64,000 nucleotides of DNA from Opisthocomus hoazin (GCF_030867145.1 NC_134433.1:14763396-14827395), one strand, 5' to 3'. Positions 1-57,200 are shown, numbered from the stretch's first letter. Program-made: numbers and translations. Notes: generated from the letters alone by a model not told the origin.

Positions 1-19373
<19,373 letters not shown>

Positions 19374-19669
19374 TCAGGATTATTGATTACACTAGTTCTT
19401 GACATATTCTTCTGGATGATAAAAACCTCTTGAAAAAGAAACTTGGCTTATACAAACCTGTACGGCACTATGCCCCTTTACAGCACTCTTCAAAAAAAAA
19501 AACCAAAACAAAACCAAGTTCTTTTTTCAGTATCTCAACCACTGCAGCTCCTGTGACACATGTGAAAGCACAAAAAGCACACAAACCTGCATGATATAGT
19601 GGGAAATTATCTTCCAACTTTACATTAAAGATAGCGGTACAGGTACGCGGTTATCTTCACCCTTACGTA

Positions 19670-19692
19670 AGGCCATTATCTACTAATGGCCT
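19670..19692. repeat. Perfect 9-bp inverted repeat at the CR1 5' junction
   Basis: AGGCCATTA, loop TCTAC, then TAATGGCCT. The right arm is the first CR1 sequence and the left arm is flanking sequence, so the foldback spans the insertion junction. Confidence 0.75.
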
Positions 19693-19934
19693 CAAGTTGC
19701 ACCAGGGGAGGTTCAGATTGGATATTAGGAAAAATTTCTGTACTGAAAGAGTGGTCAAGCATTGGACCAGGCTGCCCAGGGAGGTGGTGGAGTCACCATC
19801 CCTGGAGAGGTTCAAAAAACGTGTGGATGTGGCACTTGGGGACATGGTTTAGCAGGCGTGGTGGTGTTGGGTAGATGGTTGGACTTGATGACCTTAGAGG
19901 TCTTTTCCAACCTACGATTCTATAATTCTATGAC
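19685..19934 (+). mobile_element. CR1 LINE fragment, plus orientation, different subfamily
   Basis: A 5'-truncated CR1 of a different subfamily from the copies at 9760, 10795 and 58311. Landmarks are AATGGCCTCAAGTTGCACCA, GGTGGTGGAGTCACCATCCC, GTGTGGATGTGGCACTTGGG and GGACTTGATGACCTTAGAGG. It ends in a diverged octamer tail of the ATTCTATA/ATTCTATG type. It is antisense to BCAS3 in intron 1. Confidence 0.92.
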
Positions 19935-20327
19935 AATGGGCTGTTGTTTTGGAAAATAATTGTATAAAAATAGCATACAATCACAATTGCAGTGTCTTGT
20001 ACTCTGAAAAATCCGTAACGGGTTACATCGAAGCCAACACAAAAAGTGAGATGGAACACATTCTACTTCTTTTACGTCAGCTTTTTGTCTTCAAGTTCCT
20101 CCTCACACATCCGTTCTTCCACGTCAAAATTCAGCGCAACTTTCCTACAGGCTGAATACACTCGAGGAGCATCACAGACCCCAGCCACCCCTTCGGTCCC
20201 CCCCGCCCCACACCAAGGACCACAGAGTGAGGGAAGGGGCCAAATCCCCACGGCGGTGTCGGTTATCAGCACCGTTCCGCGGGCTTCGTAAGGGCCATCT
20301 CGGTAAGCCAGGCAAGGACAAACCTCC

Positions 20328-20392
20328 CCGCCCCACAGAAACCAAAGCCCCCCCCGGCCCCACAGAAACCAAAGCCCCCCCCGGCCCCACAC
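20328..20392. repeat. GC-rich tandem repeat, unit about 27 bp
   Basis: A unit built of CCCCACAGAAACCAAAGCC followed by a run of C and GG is present twice in full with a partial third copy. It is within BCAS3 intron 1 at the edge of the CpG island. It makes repeated peptides in several frames, which are not taken as coding. Confidence 0.85.
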
Positions 20393-20698
20393 AAGCCGGT
20401 AACCGAGCGCTCGGCAGCACGCCTGAAGCGCGGCGCGCCCGCCGAGCTACCTCAGGAGCAGGAAGGGCGCGCAAAGGCCGTGATCTCTCCCGTGACGCCC
20501 CGACCCGAGCCCTGAGCGCCGTCACCCGCTCCACGGCCCCAAGCACCGGAGCAGCTGCAACCGCGGGGCCGGGTCGGGCCCTCCCGCGGGCGGCAGCACC
20601 GGCCCCGCAACGGAGGCGGCCGGGAAGCCCCGGGCGCCCTCGGCCACCCGCTCCGGAACGCGGCGCTCCAGCCGTACCGGGCTCTCCCCCCGGCTGCC

Positions 20699-20716
20699 GC
20701 CCCCCCCCCCCCCCGC
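20699..20716. repeat. C run
   Basis: An almost uninterrupted run of C on the plus strand (G on the BCAS3 transcript strand), about 200 bp downstream of the inferred BCAS3 donor. The exact length is unreliable in such tracts. Confidence 0.8.
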
Positions 20717-20920
20717 CAGGCCGCGGCCGCCCCGGGAGGCGCCGGGACCCGCGCCCGCTGCCGGCGGCTCCCTCAGGCCCCCGCCCGGCCTCACAGCCCC
20801 ACGCTCGCCCTCCGAGCCGGCCGCAGCGCTCGCCCAGAGCCCGGGCCCGCCCCGCAGCCCTGGCCCGGCGCTCCCCAGCCCGCGGGTGCCGCTCCCGAGA
20901 GCCGCCCCGCCGCCCCTCAC

Positions 20921-21170
20921 CTGCCGCCGCCGCCCGGCTCCTCACTGACAGTGTTTGGGACCCCCACGGGGAATGACACCCAGCGCACTGCGCCCTGCCA
21001 GCCAATCAGACGGCTCCGGAGGCGGGCTGCTCCCCGTCAGCGGCCAACCCCCGGCCTCCGTTTCCCAGCAGTGGGCGGGGCTCGGGGGGCGCACTGAGGG
21101 CGGCTGCGCCCCAAGCTCGGTTGAGGCGGCGAAAGGCAGCCGGCCCCGCCCCCGCCCGCAGCTTTGTTTA
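20921..21170 (-). other. BCAS3: Probable non-coding first exon of BCAS3 (5' end approximate)
   Basis: Reading the minus strand, a strong donor GGCAG|GTGAGG lies at 20921/20920 in a CpG island, upstream of the first coding exon acceptor at 19336. This implies an untranslated first exon ending at 20921 and an intron of about 1.6 kb. The transcription start is not visible, and 21170 is only a guess based on the promoter motifs further upstream. Confidence 0.5.
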
Positions 21171-21178
21171 CATCGAGA

Positions 21179-21188
21179 TCTCGCGAGA
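21179..21188. promoter_or_regulatory. TCTCGCGAGA palindromic promoter element
   Basis: A perfect 10-bp palindrome lies between the inferred BCAS3 start and the plus-strand YY1-like start at 21468. Motifs of this sequence are known in TATA-less, often bidirectional, CpG-island promoters and are bound by BANP or Kaiso-type factors. That it works in this way here is inference from position. Confidence 0.7.
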
Positions 21189-21444
21189 GCCGTCGCGTCA
21201 GTCCCGTGCACGTGAGCGGAGGCGGAGCCGCGGGCCGATGCGTCAATTGGCCGGGGCAGGCCCCGCCCACGCGGGTGCGTTCGCGAAGTGTTTACCTTCC
21301 GCGAGGTCGTGCGCGGTGACGCAGACGCGGGCGGGGCGTTCGTTGGGGGCGGGGCCTGTTTGCCCCGAGAGAGAGTTTTCCCTGCGGCGAGGGAAGGTGG
21401 GCGGGGAGAGGGGCGGGGCCTGGGCTCGGTGTCGGGGGGGGGCG

Positions 21445-21497
21445 GAGGGAGGAGCGCGCAGCGGAGAAAATGGCGGCGAGCGGGGAGGCAGCGCGGG
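21445..21497 (+). other. Candidate first exon of an unannotated transcript divergent from BCAS3
   Basis: On the plus strand AAAATGGCGGC (21467-21477) resembles a YY1 site in its usual place at a transcription or translation start. The ATG at 21470 opens MAASGEAAR, and nine codons plus one base later comes a good donor, CGGG|GTGAGG at 21497/21498. This is the layout of a housekeeping first coding exon, but I cannot find a matching downstream exon. It may equally be the start of a divergent non-coding RNA, or chance in a CpG island. Continued transcription would run antisense into PPM1D. Confidence 0.3.
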
Positions 21498-21627
21498 GTG
21501 AGGGGGTTCGGGGCGCAGGTCGCCCCTCAGCAGGGAGCGGCCGCCTGCCAGGAGCCCTCACGGCCGTCGGCTCGGGAGAGGTCGGGGCAGGTTTCCCTCA
21601 GAGGTCGGGATTTTGTGGCAGCTCTCC

Positions 21628-22022
21628 TGTGAGGAAAGGCCGGGAGAGCCGGGGCTGTTCAGCGTGGAGAAGCTCCGGGGAGACCTCACAGCAGCTGCCA
21701 GTGCCTGACGGGGGGCTACAAGAGAGCTGGGGAGGGGCTTTTTACAGGGGCACAGAGTGATAGGGCTAGGGGTGATGGCTTCGAGCTGGAAGAGGGGAGA
21801 TTTGCATTAGATACAAGGAAGAAATTCTTCGTCGTGAGGGTGGTGAGGCCCTGGCCCACGCTGCCCAGAGAAGCTGTGGCTGTCCCCTCCCTGGCAGGGC
21901 TCAAGGCCAGGTTGGATGGGGCTGGGAGCAGCCTGGGCTGGTGGAAGGGGTCCCTGCCCATGGTGGGGGGATGGAAGAAGATGGTCTATGAGGTCCTTCC
22001 CAACCCAAACCATTCCGTGTCC
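21628..22022 (+). mobile_element. CR1 LINE fragment, plus orientation, at CpG-island border
   Basis: A 5'-truncated CR1 of another subfamily. Landmarks are GGGCTACAAGAGAGCTGGGG, GACCTCACAGCAGCTGCCAG, GTGGCTGTCCCCTCCCTGGC, CAAGGCCAGGTTGGATGGGG and CTTCCCAACCCAAACCATTC. The octamer tail is eroded (ATTCCGTG). It is relatively CpG-rich, as expected next to an unmethylated island. It lies within 130 bp of the candidate divergent first exon. Confidence 0.9.
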
Positions 22023-23704
22023 ATGGCTGTTCACAGGTGTCCACCGCCGCACAGATGCTGAAGGGTGTCGCGTCTGCTGTAGCTGAGTAACCGCCTCTAC
22101 AGGCAGCTCTTCGCACCCGGCCAGGCGTCCATCGGGGAGCCTGGGCCTCTGGCTTGCGGTTCCTGAAAGCCAGGACTGGATGACCCCTCTTCTGTAACCA
22201 CAAATCATAATCTAAGCATCAAAAAAATTAAACCATTACCAAAGAGCGTGAGGCAGCACACTTCTTCACAAAGTAGCTGTTACCAGACAAGAGTAACCAT
22301 TTGTTCCTCTCCCCCTGAAGAGCATTCCAAACAATGGTTTCTCAGCGGTGAGTTGCCGGACAGAATCATCCTCTGGAAAAACAAGTAGCACTAGAAGCTT
22401 TTTTAATTTATTTTGGAAAGTGCAACAGCGTGATCCAAGCGATACACGCTCTCAGCTTCTTGTTGCTGATGCAGAACTCTGTTCCTGCACATACTGGATC
22501 TTTATTTCACAAGGGAAAAAAAAAAAGTGGGTGTAAGTCAGACTTGCTTTTACCACAGGGAGACTGCGCTCACGTTAGCTGTAAATTCCCACGCTTCCCC
22601 ATCTCAGCTTTGGTGATTAATTACCAGAGAAGTCAAACGATACATAGGTAGGCAAAGTATACACAAGAATAAACCACTGCCAGTTTATATCAGCAAGTAA
22701 GTTTACATCTACTGCAGAGGAGCTTTGAATGTTTAATGCTTACTGTCATTCAGCAGCTTTCCCAGGAAAAAATGTAGCTCTTGTCTAGTTTATTAAAGTG
22801 AAAAGAGCCGACGTCTGCCCCTCCAGCTGGAGAAGCCCAAGTCTGGAACTGCTGTGAGGAAATGGGAGGAAAAAGAGGCACACATTCATGAATGCAGCAG
22901 GTTTTGATGAAAAAAATTATTTTGCTTCTACATATAGAATAAAAAGGGAAAATTGCTCTAGTTATTTGCATATTTACGTTGTAAGCAATAGATACTCATC
23001 TAATAAACATGCTGTACTTGCATCTTTGTTGTGACCATTCGTCTTTGAAAGGCTGAATGTAATGAGGTGAAGTTGAAAATTTCTTAAGTTTCTTGCAAAG
23101 ACTGTGTCCAGGGAAGCAGATACAGCTGCTGCTGGCCTCTGTATGCTTCCCCCCCCTATACAGCGTGTGATTTCAACATCACTTACAGCAAAACTTTGTT
23201 GTTAACTCTAAGTTACAATCCATATATACAGAAATAAATTCTTGAAGGATCCGATCTGGACAGACCGTTACTTTCATCTCGTAAGACAGTGCTGCATTCG
23301 CAGGATGGATGAAAGAGAATTATACATTTTCAGAAAGCACGCAATTCCCCTGAGGATCCCTGTAACCACGGTAACATATATAGATAGCAGGCCTGATTTC
23401 AACCCACGTTTTATCGTTCTAGCAGTAAAGAATTAGATCCTATAAATACCACCCGAGCCAGTGGAATAAAATACTGGCCTGTTACTTCCCCATTAAAAAT
23501 AACGCAGGTTATATATTGCTGCAGTTTAACAAACGTTCATAGAAAGTGCCAACAGCAGTTCCATAATAAAACTGCGGGGGATGTCTTGCTTGGTAAGCCA
23601 CGTAGCCACAGTGAAGAAGGGGAGAGTATTAAGATTTTAATGGATGCAAAATAAATATGAGCGTGCTCAACAGAACTTCAGCTTGAAATTAAAAAAAAAA
23701 GGCA
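22023..23704. other. Spacer between the PPM1D 3' end and the BCAS3 promoter
   Basis: 1.7 kb with no recognised gene. A distal alternative polyadenylation hexamer for PPM1D lies at 22789-22794 (TTTATT on the plus strand, AATAAA on the minus). An A run occurs near 22507-22517. Nothing else recognised. Confidence 0.6.
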
Positions 23705-24595
23705 CCCCCATCAAATTTTCACAGGTTTTATTTAGGTGAACATACACATGGTCCACATACTCAATGAAAATAGTCATAAAATAATTTAAGAACGTATGTT
23801 GAAAGGTATTAGCAGCACCATCAGTATTGGAATAGCAGAAAATTCATGTCTCCGTAGGGCATACATTTATGCCTGGATAAAAATGCCATCATTTATAACA
23901 GGGGAGGGGAATGGCTTTATAGGATGCTTTCGGGAGTTTTAAGACGCACACTTTTTTTTGCTAAATCCTTTGATGATTCATTTTACAAAAAATACAACTA
24001 AATAAGATACTGCATAGTATTTTAATTAACAGAAAGAAATTGACATTGAGCTATGTAAAGCAAAACTCAACATCTCTGCTTCCACATACATTTCGTTTCT
24101 GAGTAGAGAAATCTAAAATTTAAAACCAAAATATAGACCTAGTGTATTCTCTAAAAGACACACTTTAGGTGGAACGTATAGTACTACGAAAATACATATC
24201 TTCCATTCTGTTTAATAATTTACTTTAGTTAAAAAGTTGTGAAAGTCTCATCACAAGAAGCGTATACAAATTCATGACTTTAGTAAATTAACAAAAAGGA
24301 TTCTTTTTTTAAAACAAGGTTTAGCCCCGCTGTAACAATTATACAAGGAAGAAAAGAGACTACATTTATATGAAGGAATACAAATTTACACACATTTTAC
24401 AGTGACTTATACCCTACACATCTACAAAATTCACAGTTATAATACAAGCAAGTACAAGGCTGGGATAAAGCTGTCTGATACCAAAAAAAGTTTCTACTTT
24501 TAAAAAAAAAAGATAAAACAGGAAGAGTTTCAAACTTCTGCACCAACTTTAAAATTCTAATCAGACCAAACGACACTTCCTTACACAAAGGCCCT
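23705..24595 (-). other. PPM1D: PPM1D 3' untranslated region with polyadenylation signal
   Basis: AT-rich sequence follows the stop codon. A canonical AATAAA on the minus strand (TTTATT at 23727-23732) lies about 870 nt past the stop, in keeping with a 3' UTR near 0.9 kb; cleavage would be about 20 nt further. A more distal AATAAA at 22789-22794 is an alternative. The cleavage site itself cannot be seen. Confidence 0.6.
23727..23732 (-). terminator. Candidate PPM1D polyadenylation hexamer AATAAA
   Basis: The first canonical hexamer on the minus strand at a plausible distance from the PPM1D stop. Used as the probable proximal poly(A) signal. Confidence 0.5.
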
Positions 24596-50850
<26,255 letters not shown>

Positions 50851-50934
50851 GGGGGGGTGGGGGGTGCGGGCCGGGAAGAGGGGGGGGCTCGGCTCGGCGG
50901 CGCCCGCCGCTCCCCGCCCGCGATGGCTCCCGCG

Positions 50935-50967
50935 CTATTGTTGACGCCGGCGGCGCCGCTCGGGCAT
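50935..50967 (-). other. Upstream ORF in the PPM1D 5' leader (10 codons, five Arg in a row)
   Basis: Minus-strand ATG at 50967-50965 reads MPERRRRRQQ and stops at TAG (50937-50935), 84 nt before the PPM1D start codon. The ATG has G at -3, a fair context, while the main PPM1D ATG has C at -3. Whether the leader includes it depends on the transcription start, which I place upstream on analogy with human. Confidence 0.5.
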
Positions 50968-51280
50968 GGCCGCGGCCGCTCCGCCCGCCGCCGCCGATCC
51001 CCCGCCGCGACGGCCGGCGCGCCGCCCCCGCGCGGCAGCGCCCCCTGCTGCGCCGCCGCCGCCTCCGCGCCACGGCGGAAGGGGCGGCCGGGCGCGGACA
51101 CCGCGGCGCCCCCTGGCGGGCCCGCCGGCAGGTGGCGCCGCGCAGCCCGGCCCTCCCGCCGGGACAGCGAGGGGTCCCGCCGGGGAGTCCCCGGGATCCC
51201 CCGGCCGTGCCGAGGCGGTGTTCACGCTCGCGGCCGGAAAACTCTTACAGCCGTTCCCTGCACACCGGCGGGCTCTGTGC

Positions 51281-54200
51281 GTTTCATTCTTACAGCTGAG
51301 ATTCCAGGCACGGCTTTATCCGCCACCCACCGCCACCTGCAGCCCCCCGAGCCCTCTCCTGCTGCGAGCTTACACCAGCCGGAACCACTCCTGATTGCTG
51401 CAAAAATACTGCCACTGTCAGTAAAATGGAGATAATTCGCTTCAGTACTGCAAGTACTTCGGGTTCCCCTCCATTAACTACATTAAAGTCCACAGCATTT
51501 AAAAACTAGAAATATATCAACAAAGCTTTGAAGTTCTCGAGCGCCTCGGGATTTGAAAACCTGTTACCAACGTTAATGAATTAATCCTCACTAATCCAGT
51601 AAAACAACCATCTCTTCCTATTTCACCGGTGTTTGTACCATCAGATCAATCATCGGTTCATCAGCCAGAATTAAGAAATCCCGCTTTAAAAATCTGTCCA
51701 TTATGTTTTGTAACAGAGTATTTTATACAAGCACATTTGCCACATATAGGATGAAACGTGTATCTTCAGGTGCACAAAGGAGGCAAAGACTAACTTGAGC
51801 TTTAATCCAATCCAAAAACACCACGAGGTATCCCCCTGTCCCTTCTAATTAACATACAAAGCACGGCACGCACAAATGGGGGTGAACAGGTTTTTTGAAT
51901 TACTTTTTAATACCAAGTAGCCAGAATTAAAGGAAACTGACTTGAAACCACTGATAAAAAAATGACAAAATAATATTGTCATATCTACACCATCACAGGG
52001 ACAACTAAAGTCTAGTACTTCTGAGAAGTACGATATCCCCATTTCATACGCAAATAAACGTAGCCAGAGACATTATCGCGCAGGGATTAGTACCAGACAA
52101 TACAGGTGATGCTTTCTTCAACAATTTAGAGTGGAGACTCATAGGCTAGCTCAGGAACGGAACCAAACAGTAGACTCCTACCTTTATGCCTTATGTAAAC
52201 ATATTCTAGGTAGTCTGGCATTTGTAAAGAAGGGGAAAAAAGGGAAAAAAAAACTAGTTATGATGGCAGACACTCCTGCTCAAAGTCCGAGGTATTTCTG
52301 TCTCTTCACATCTAAGTATTGCTTTTGCATTTTCAAATGGAACAAAGTACCTCGCTTCTGTCAATACTAGCTTTTACAATCAAGAAAATAGCACCACATA
52401 TAAATCATACCTACACTCACAAATTTAATCAAATTACAATACATTAAAGATGTTTTTGCATGGAACAACTACATTCCTAAAACCGCCGCTGCAAAACAAA
52501 AGTGCTTCAAGATTTACAGGGCACACCACCAGCAGATCCTCCAGCAACTCAAACCACATTTCCTAATTTTCTCCTGAAGTTCCTTAGCTCACAAGAAGCT
52601 TTGATTCAGCTAAACCAGTTGTTTGCAGAAATAGGAACATGTATACAAGAGCTGAAGGTGCAGGGAGAAAAACTTTCAATAAGGATTATGCTTGATGGAA
52701 AGTAGTGCTGCAGTTCCCGCACTCCAAGGCCTCCCTAACAGGCAGTAACTGAAGCGCAGGGTAGCACGTTCTCATGCACCTCTCTCTCTCGTACATAAAA
52801 ACGGGGAGTGCTTTCATCATTGTGATACTTTGGGGAAGCAAATGCTAAGCAGAAACTGTCCGTGGTTCCCCCACTATTTCCAAGACAGAAGATTCTGAAG
52901 TTAGGTTACGTGGCTTATGAAAATGAAAAGCATTTTTAATATAAGAGTTACAATCATTTAATGTAAAACGTTTCTAAACCAAATACAATCAGATATTTAC
53001 TTCACCTTGATGATGGTTTATTCTCATTTTGGCTAACAGCTACTGAAATAAATCAGTTTCAGAGTGGCTGTACACACATTATGATTGCTTGGTCCAGTTC
53101 AACTAACTGAAATAATTTCTCAAAATTAAAGGCCACAATTTCTTTTGTGTATGAAAAGCTTTTAGTTTTAACTGCAGTTCAAAAAAAATCTCAAATAGGC
53201 TTAAGCTAAATTAAATTAGTTACATTTTGAAAAAAGAATGACCCCATCTTTAGCCAAAATAGATTAAGCAGCTGTAGTTTAAACCCAGATGACTCCTTAG
53301 ATTAGCTGACATCGGGAGAAAAGCGTCATGACTTCCACAAATTATTTTACTTTCTAATGCTTGCTAATGCATCATGCAGCCTGCTAGATCTAGCCATCAG
53401 CGATCTCACTAGGGTATCTTTGAGGATCACCTATCCCTCAAAGACTGAAAAGCAAAAAGAAGAAAAAGAAACAGCCAAAGCAGAACAAGATGCACAAGGT
53501 CAGGTCCCTGGAGCTCAAATACTGCAGAAAGGAGAGGTACGTTGCAGCAGAGACAGAAGAACCGAGAGACAGTCCTGTGCACCAATGCACTGCACTGCTC
53601 CTCAAGTAACGCCTCCTGTGAATCTGAAATGAAACATGTACAGGTCCACACTCAACCAAGCGAATAAACAAGTCTGCCTTCTCAGCAGGAGTGGCAGGGA
53701 AGAAGGCTCACACAGGTACTGACATTTTTCACAGCAGGACTCCTTCCCCTCAGCTGCATCGGACAATAAAAAGAACTGACACAGGCACATTCAGCTTCAC
53801 CTCAACTCCACACCACGAGCCAGTGCTGGGTGGCCAGCATCCCGCTCTCTCTTTCCTAGTAGCATGCTTCACTTAAAGTTATGTTCTGTAAAAGCCACGA
53901 TTAATTTTGTCTGACAGATGAAAAATACCAAATTATCAATAGCTCAGATACATAAGAAGCTCACAACCTGAGCACAAACTTCTTCATCACAGAACAGCAG
54001 AAAGCAGCACTGCCCACCCGGCTCTGGCAAACCTACGTTCTTAAAGCCATCTTCATTTGTAAAGCACCTCAGCTGATTTTGGCCATTAATCTTCAGGTCT
54101 TACTGCTTACAGCCACATAATAATGTTTCTCTTTCCTCCATCCCCTAAGTAAGCTCCAACAAGCCAAGCTGATAGTGACCAAAGGTTCTTCCAGCTCTTA

Positions 54201-57200
54201 CGGCTCTTGCATAGCCTACACGAAACGTGTCTGTCATCTCAGCAATAGTCTCACATAAAATGTGACAATCTCATCTAAAAGAAGAAAATTGAATGGAACG
54301 TTAGCCACGTTTTTGCAGGTTTTTCCCTAGCCAATGTAGGGGTGCAGGACCTGACCACGCAAGGAGCTAACACCCTCTGGGTCTGATGGGAGTATAACCG
54401 CAGTTTCTTCATATTCCCTGAGGTACGACCATAATGGCATTGCTTTAATATTTCATCCAGAATGTGACTACTGAACTGATGTGCATGAAGAATACAAAGA
54501 TGAAAATGTATTTATCCGGGCTGCAGTAAACATGAAAGAAAAAAAAATACCAGCATTGGAAAAAGATCTGGCAAGTTCATGTGAATGCTCTGCATTTAGC
54601 TCTTGTTTTAGAGCAACAGTCTGTTATGTTGGCTCCTCTACAGTTTAATGATTTCCTGTTAAGAATTTATAATTAGAAGCCTCCAACAACTTCCCCATAA
54701 ACTATTTTCAAGGTTCCTTTAATATCCACATCAAGGAGATATAGTAGGTTCATATGTTATCCATGTCAGTTCACTTCCTTCCCACTTCAAAATAAGCACA
54801 TCACAGGAAAATTAAGCAGGTTTTTTATTGTTTTCTTAGAACAATTTTTCCCCCACTATGTCCAGCTACAGTAATTAAAAAAATAAAGCTGTTCACATAT
54901 ACAAGCTCACATTTTAACCACGACAAAACAAGAACCACTGGTCTAGTCTGAAAAGCCTAAACTATGCTAGGTTGTGACCCAAATCCAAATTTCCCATTGA
55001 TGAGTTAGCTTGAATCTTCAACTCCATTTACACCGAACTTCATCTATGTGAACACGACAATTTCACAAACGCTTTTTTGCTCTTTGACAAGTACCTTACC
55101 TTCAATGAAAACATGCAAACAATAATCCTGCACTGGCAGCATGTGGAGCAGATTTGCCCTTTTTCATCTATGCTTTCTAGAATCACATTCCTACAAAACA
55201 GATTTATTTAGTACTTTCCGCTTGTACATCTCAAACTATATAGCACTGCTTATTCTTTTGACTCAGAAACAATATAATCATTGCAGTAGTTATAGGACTA
55301 CACCACACTGACAAAATTATTTGAAATAAGCATACAAAAGGCAGAGCATCTGCCAACAGACATCCCATCTCGGTTCCTCACTGGGGCAATGAAAGGACTC
55401 ACAAACACCTATCACTTTCCAGCAAAAATCAGCATCTTTACCTATCCACCAAACATGCTCGTTATGTGAATGCTTTCTAATTATATTCAGCTAAAAAGGA
55501 GTCAGGTGAAACTGTAGTTGACAACCTAGGAACACACTAGTGAAAAAATGTAGCAGTAAAAGAGGCGATCGTGCTGCTTCTTGTGCAAGGTCTAACAAAC
55601 ATACAGCTCCTAATTCGGCTGCAATATAAATCTGCACGCACAACTGGAAAAAAAAAACCAAAAAACCAACAAAAACCCCTTTCAGTCTGCAGCTCAGCCA
55701 CAGAGTCAAAAATTGTGAGACAAAGACAACACTGCTCCTTCCTGCAGTAATTTGCAGACCAAACTGACTCATTAGTCACGAAACCACGGTTTCGCATACA
55801 GGTTTGAAAAAGCTCACGCGAACAATCCACGCTAGCAGAGGTGAACTTCAGCAATTCACCCTTGTCCAGAAATAGTAACTTGGTACTAATATCTGGTTGG
55901 GGTTTTCTTCTTTAATGGTTTTGAAGAGGTTTTTTGTGGTGCAGAACAACATCAGGCTCCAGTCACACTCTATTGAAAATACACAACCATCTTCCTCTGC
56001 AGATGTAAAATTTCTTCTGTATGAACTTCTTCAACAGAGGGAATTCTGACATCCAAGAGATTGTTTGATCTCTAGGGACAGTTTTTATAACGGAAGGCTA
56101 TGATTAGATTTTCTTTATACATTTACCCATTATTAGGCTTGTCTGCATCCCCATCCACCACAACGATCCACAGATGTGCAGAGCCATTGCACTCCATACG
56201 TCTTACATGTGAGTTGTTCAGACACCCAGATGCATCTTCAAAAGCGAAGATTACAGAAGACAGACTGGCTGAATGCTTTCACCTAAACAACATACATTGC
56301 CATTCTGCTTTCAGACACTGGCAGTATTTGTAAATGTCCTTTAAATGTTTCCCTATACAAAAAAGACAAAAGAAAAGAGAGATATCAACAAAGATAAGAA
56401 TATCCATCAGAACCTCTGCCAACAAGTACTGGAGTCAGAAAGGTTTTCTAACATCTGCAACTATTAATGAGTAATTGCATTAAAATAATTTACGGATGTG
56501 AAAAGCACATCACTGAATGGAGCCATTTCGCTAATAAGTTCCCAGTACAGCTTAAGGAAAAAAATCCACTCGACAAACAGGATACCTCAAGTTTAAAGGC
56601 GTTTGGAGAACTAGTCAATTATTTAAGAAAACAGACTTTTGTAAGTCTATTTTGCCAGCTACGTTTCTTTGAATGGTTACCTACCATCTCAACATTAAAC
56701 ACACATATGCTGAATTGAGGACTCTGCCAGCTCTCTAACAATACCTTTAAGCACAAAATATATTCTATCTACAGCAGAAGACAACCAAGCTGCTCAATAC
56801 ATAAATACATCAAGCCATACGCTACTAATAAATAACATATGCTACTATATCTAAATTTTATTTCTACCTAGAAATTAAATCACTTTTGCCATAAAGATTA
56901 TTCCTCAGGCTCTACCAAAATGAATTACAGACTGAATACATAACATAGCGTACTACAGAGAGGGTTTATGCCAGGTCCTTTTTTTACAGATATGTTTATT
57001 TATTCTCCTTGAATATGCACACTATGCTTTTGTCTACAAAAAATTACAAGACAATAAAAGGTGCAGCCTAGCTAATGTTTCAAGACATAGTAACTTATCA
57101 AGATAAAGTCCATTGCCACAGCCCTGTCTTGAAAGTATATTTACCTTAGCCAGTGCTTTCAGAAATCTCATTAGATAATTTATTTTAAAGCAAAATAAAG

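Larger units (their letters stand above)
20200..21520. promoter_or_regulatory. BCAS3 CpG-island promoter, probably bidirectional
   Basis: Very GC- and CpG-rich sequence surrounds the inferred BCAS3 first exon. It contains a perfect palindrome TCTCGCGAGA at 21179-21188, a CCAAT box on the plus strand (21002-21006), a CCAAT box on the minus strand (ATTGG at 21246-21250 on the plus), and many GC boxes of the GGGCGGGG type between 21070 and 21420. TCTCGCGAGA is a known element of housekeeping and bidirectional CpG-island promoters. No TATA box was seen. The long open frames on both strands here (up to 277 codons) reflect high GC content, not genes. Confidence 0.75.

Noticed and set aside
20172-21005. 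277-codon minus-strand and 249-codon plus-strand frames
   Set aside because: They overlap each other over the BCAS3 CpG island and consist of Arg/Gly/Ala/Pro runs expected from GC-rich sequence with few stops. The minus-strand frame also crosses a good splice donor.
50961-50970. GGGCATGGCC as a p53 half-site near the PPM1D start
   Set aside because: PPM1D is a known p53 target, but this decamer has a mismatch to the consensus and no good second half-site was seen beside it.
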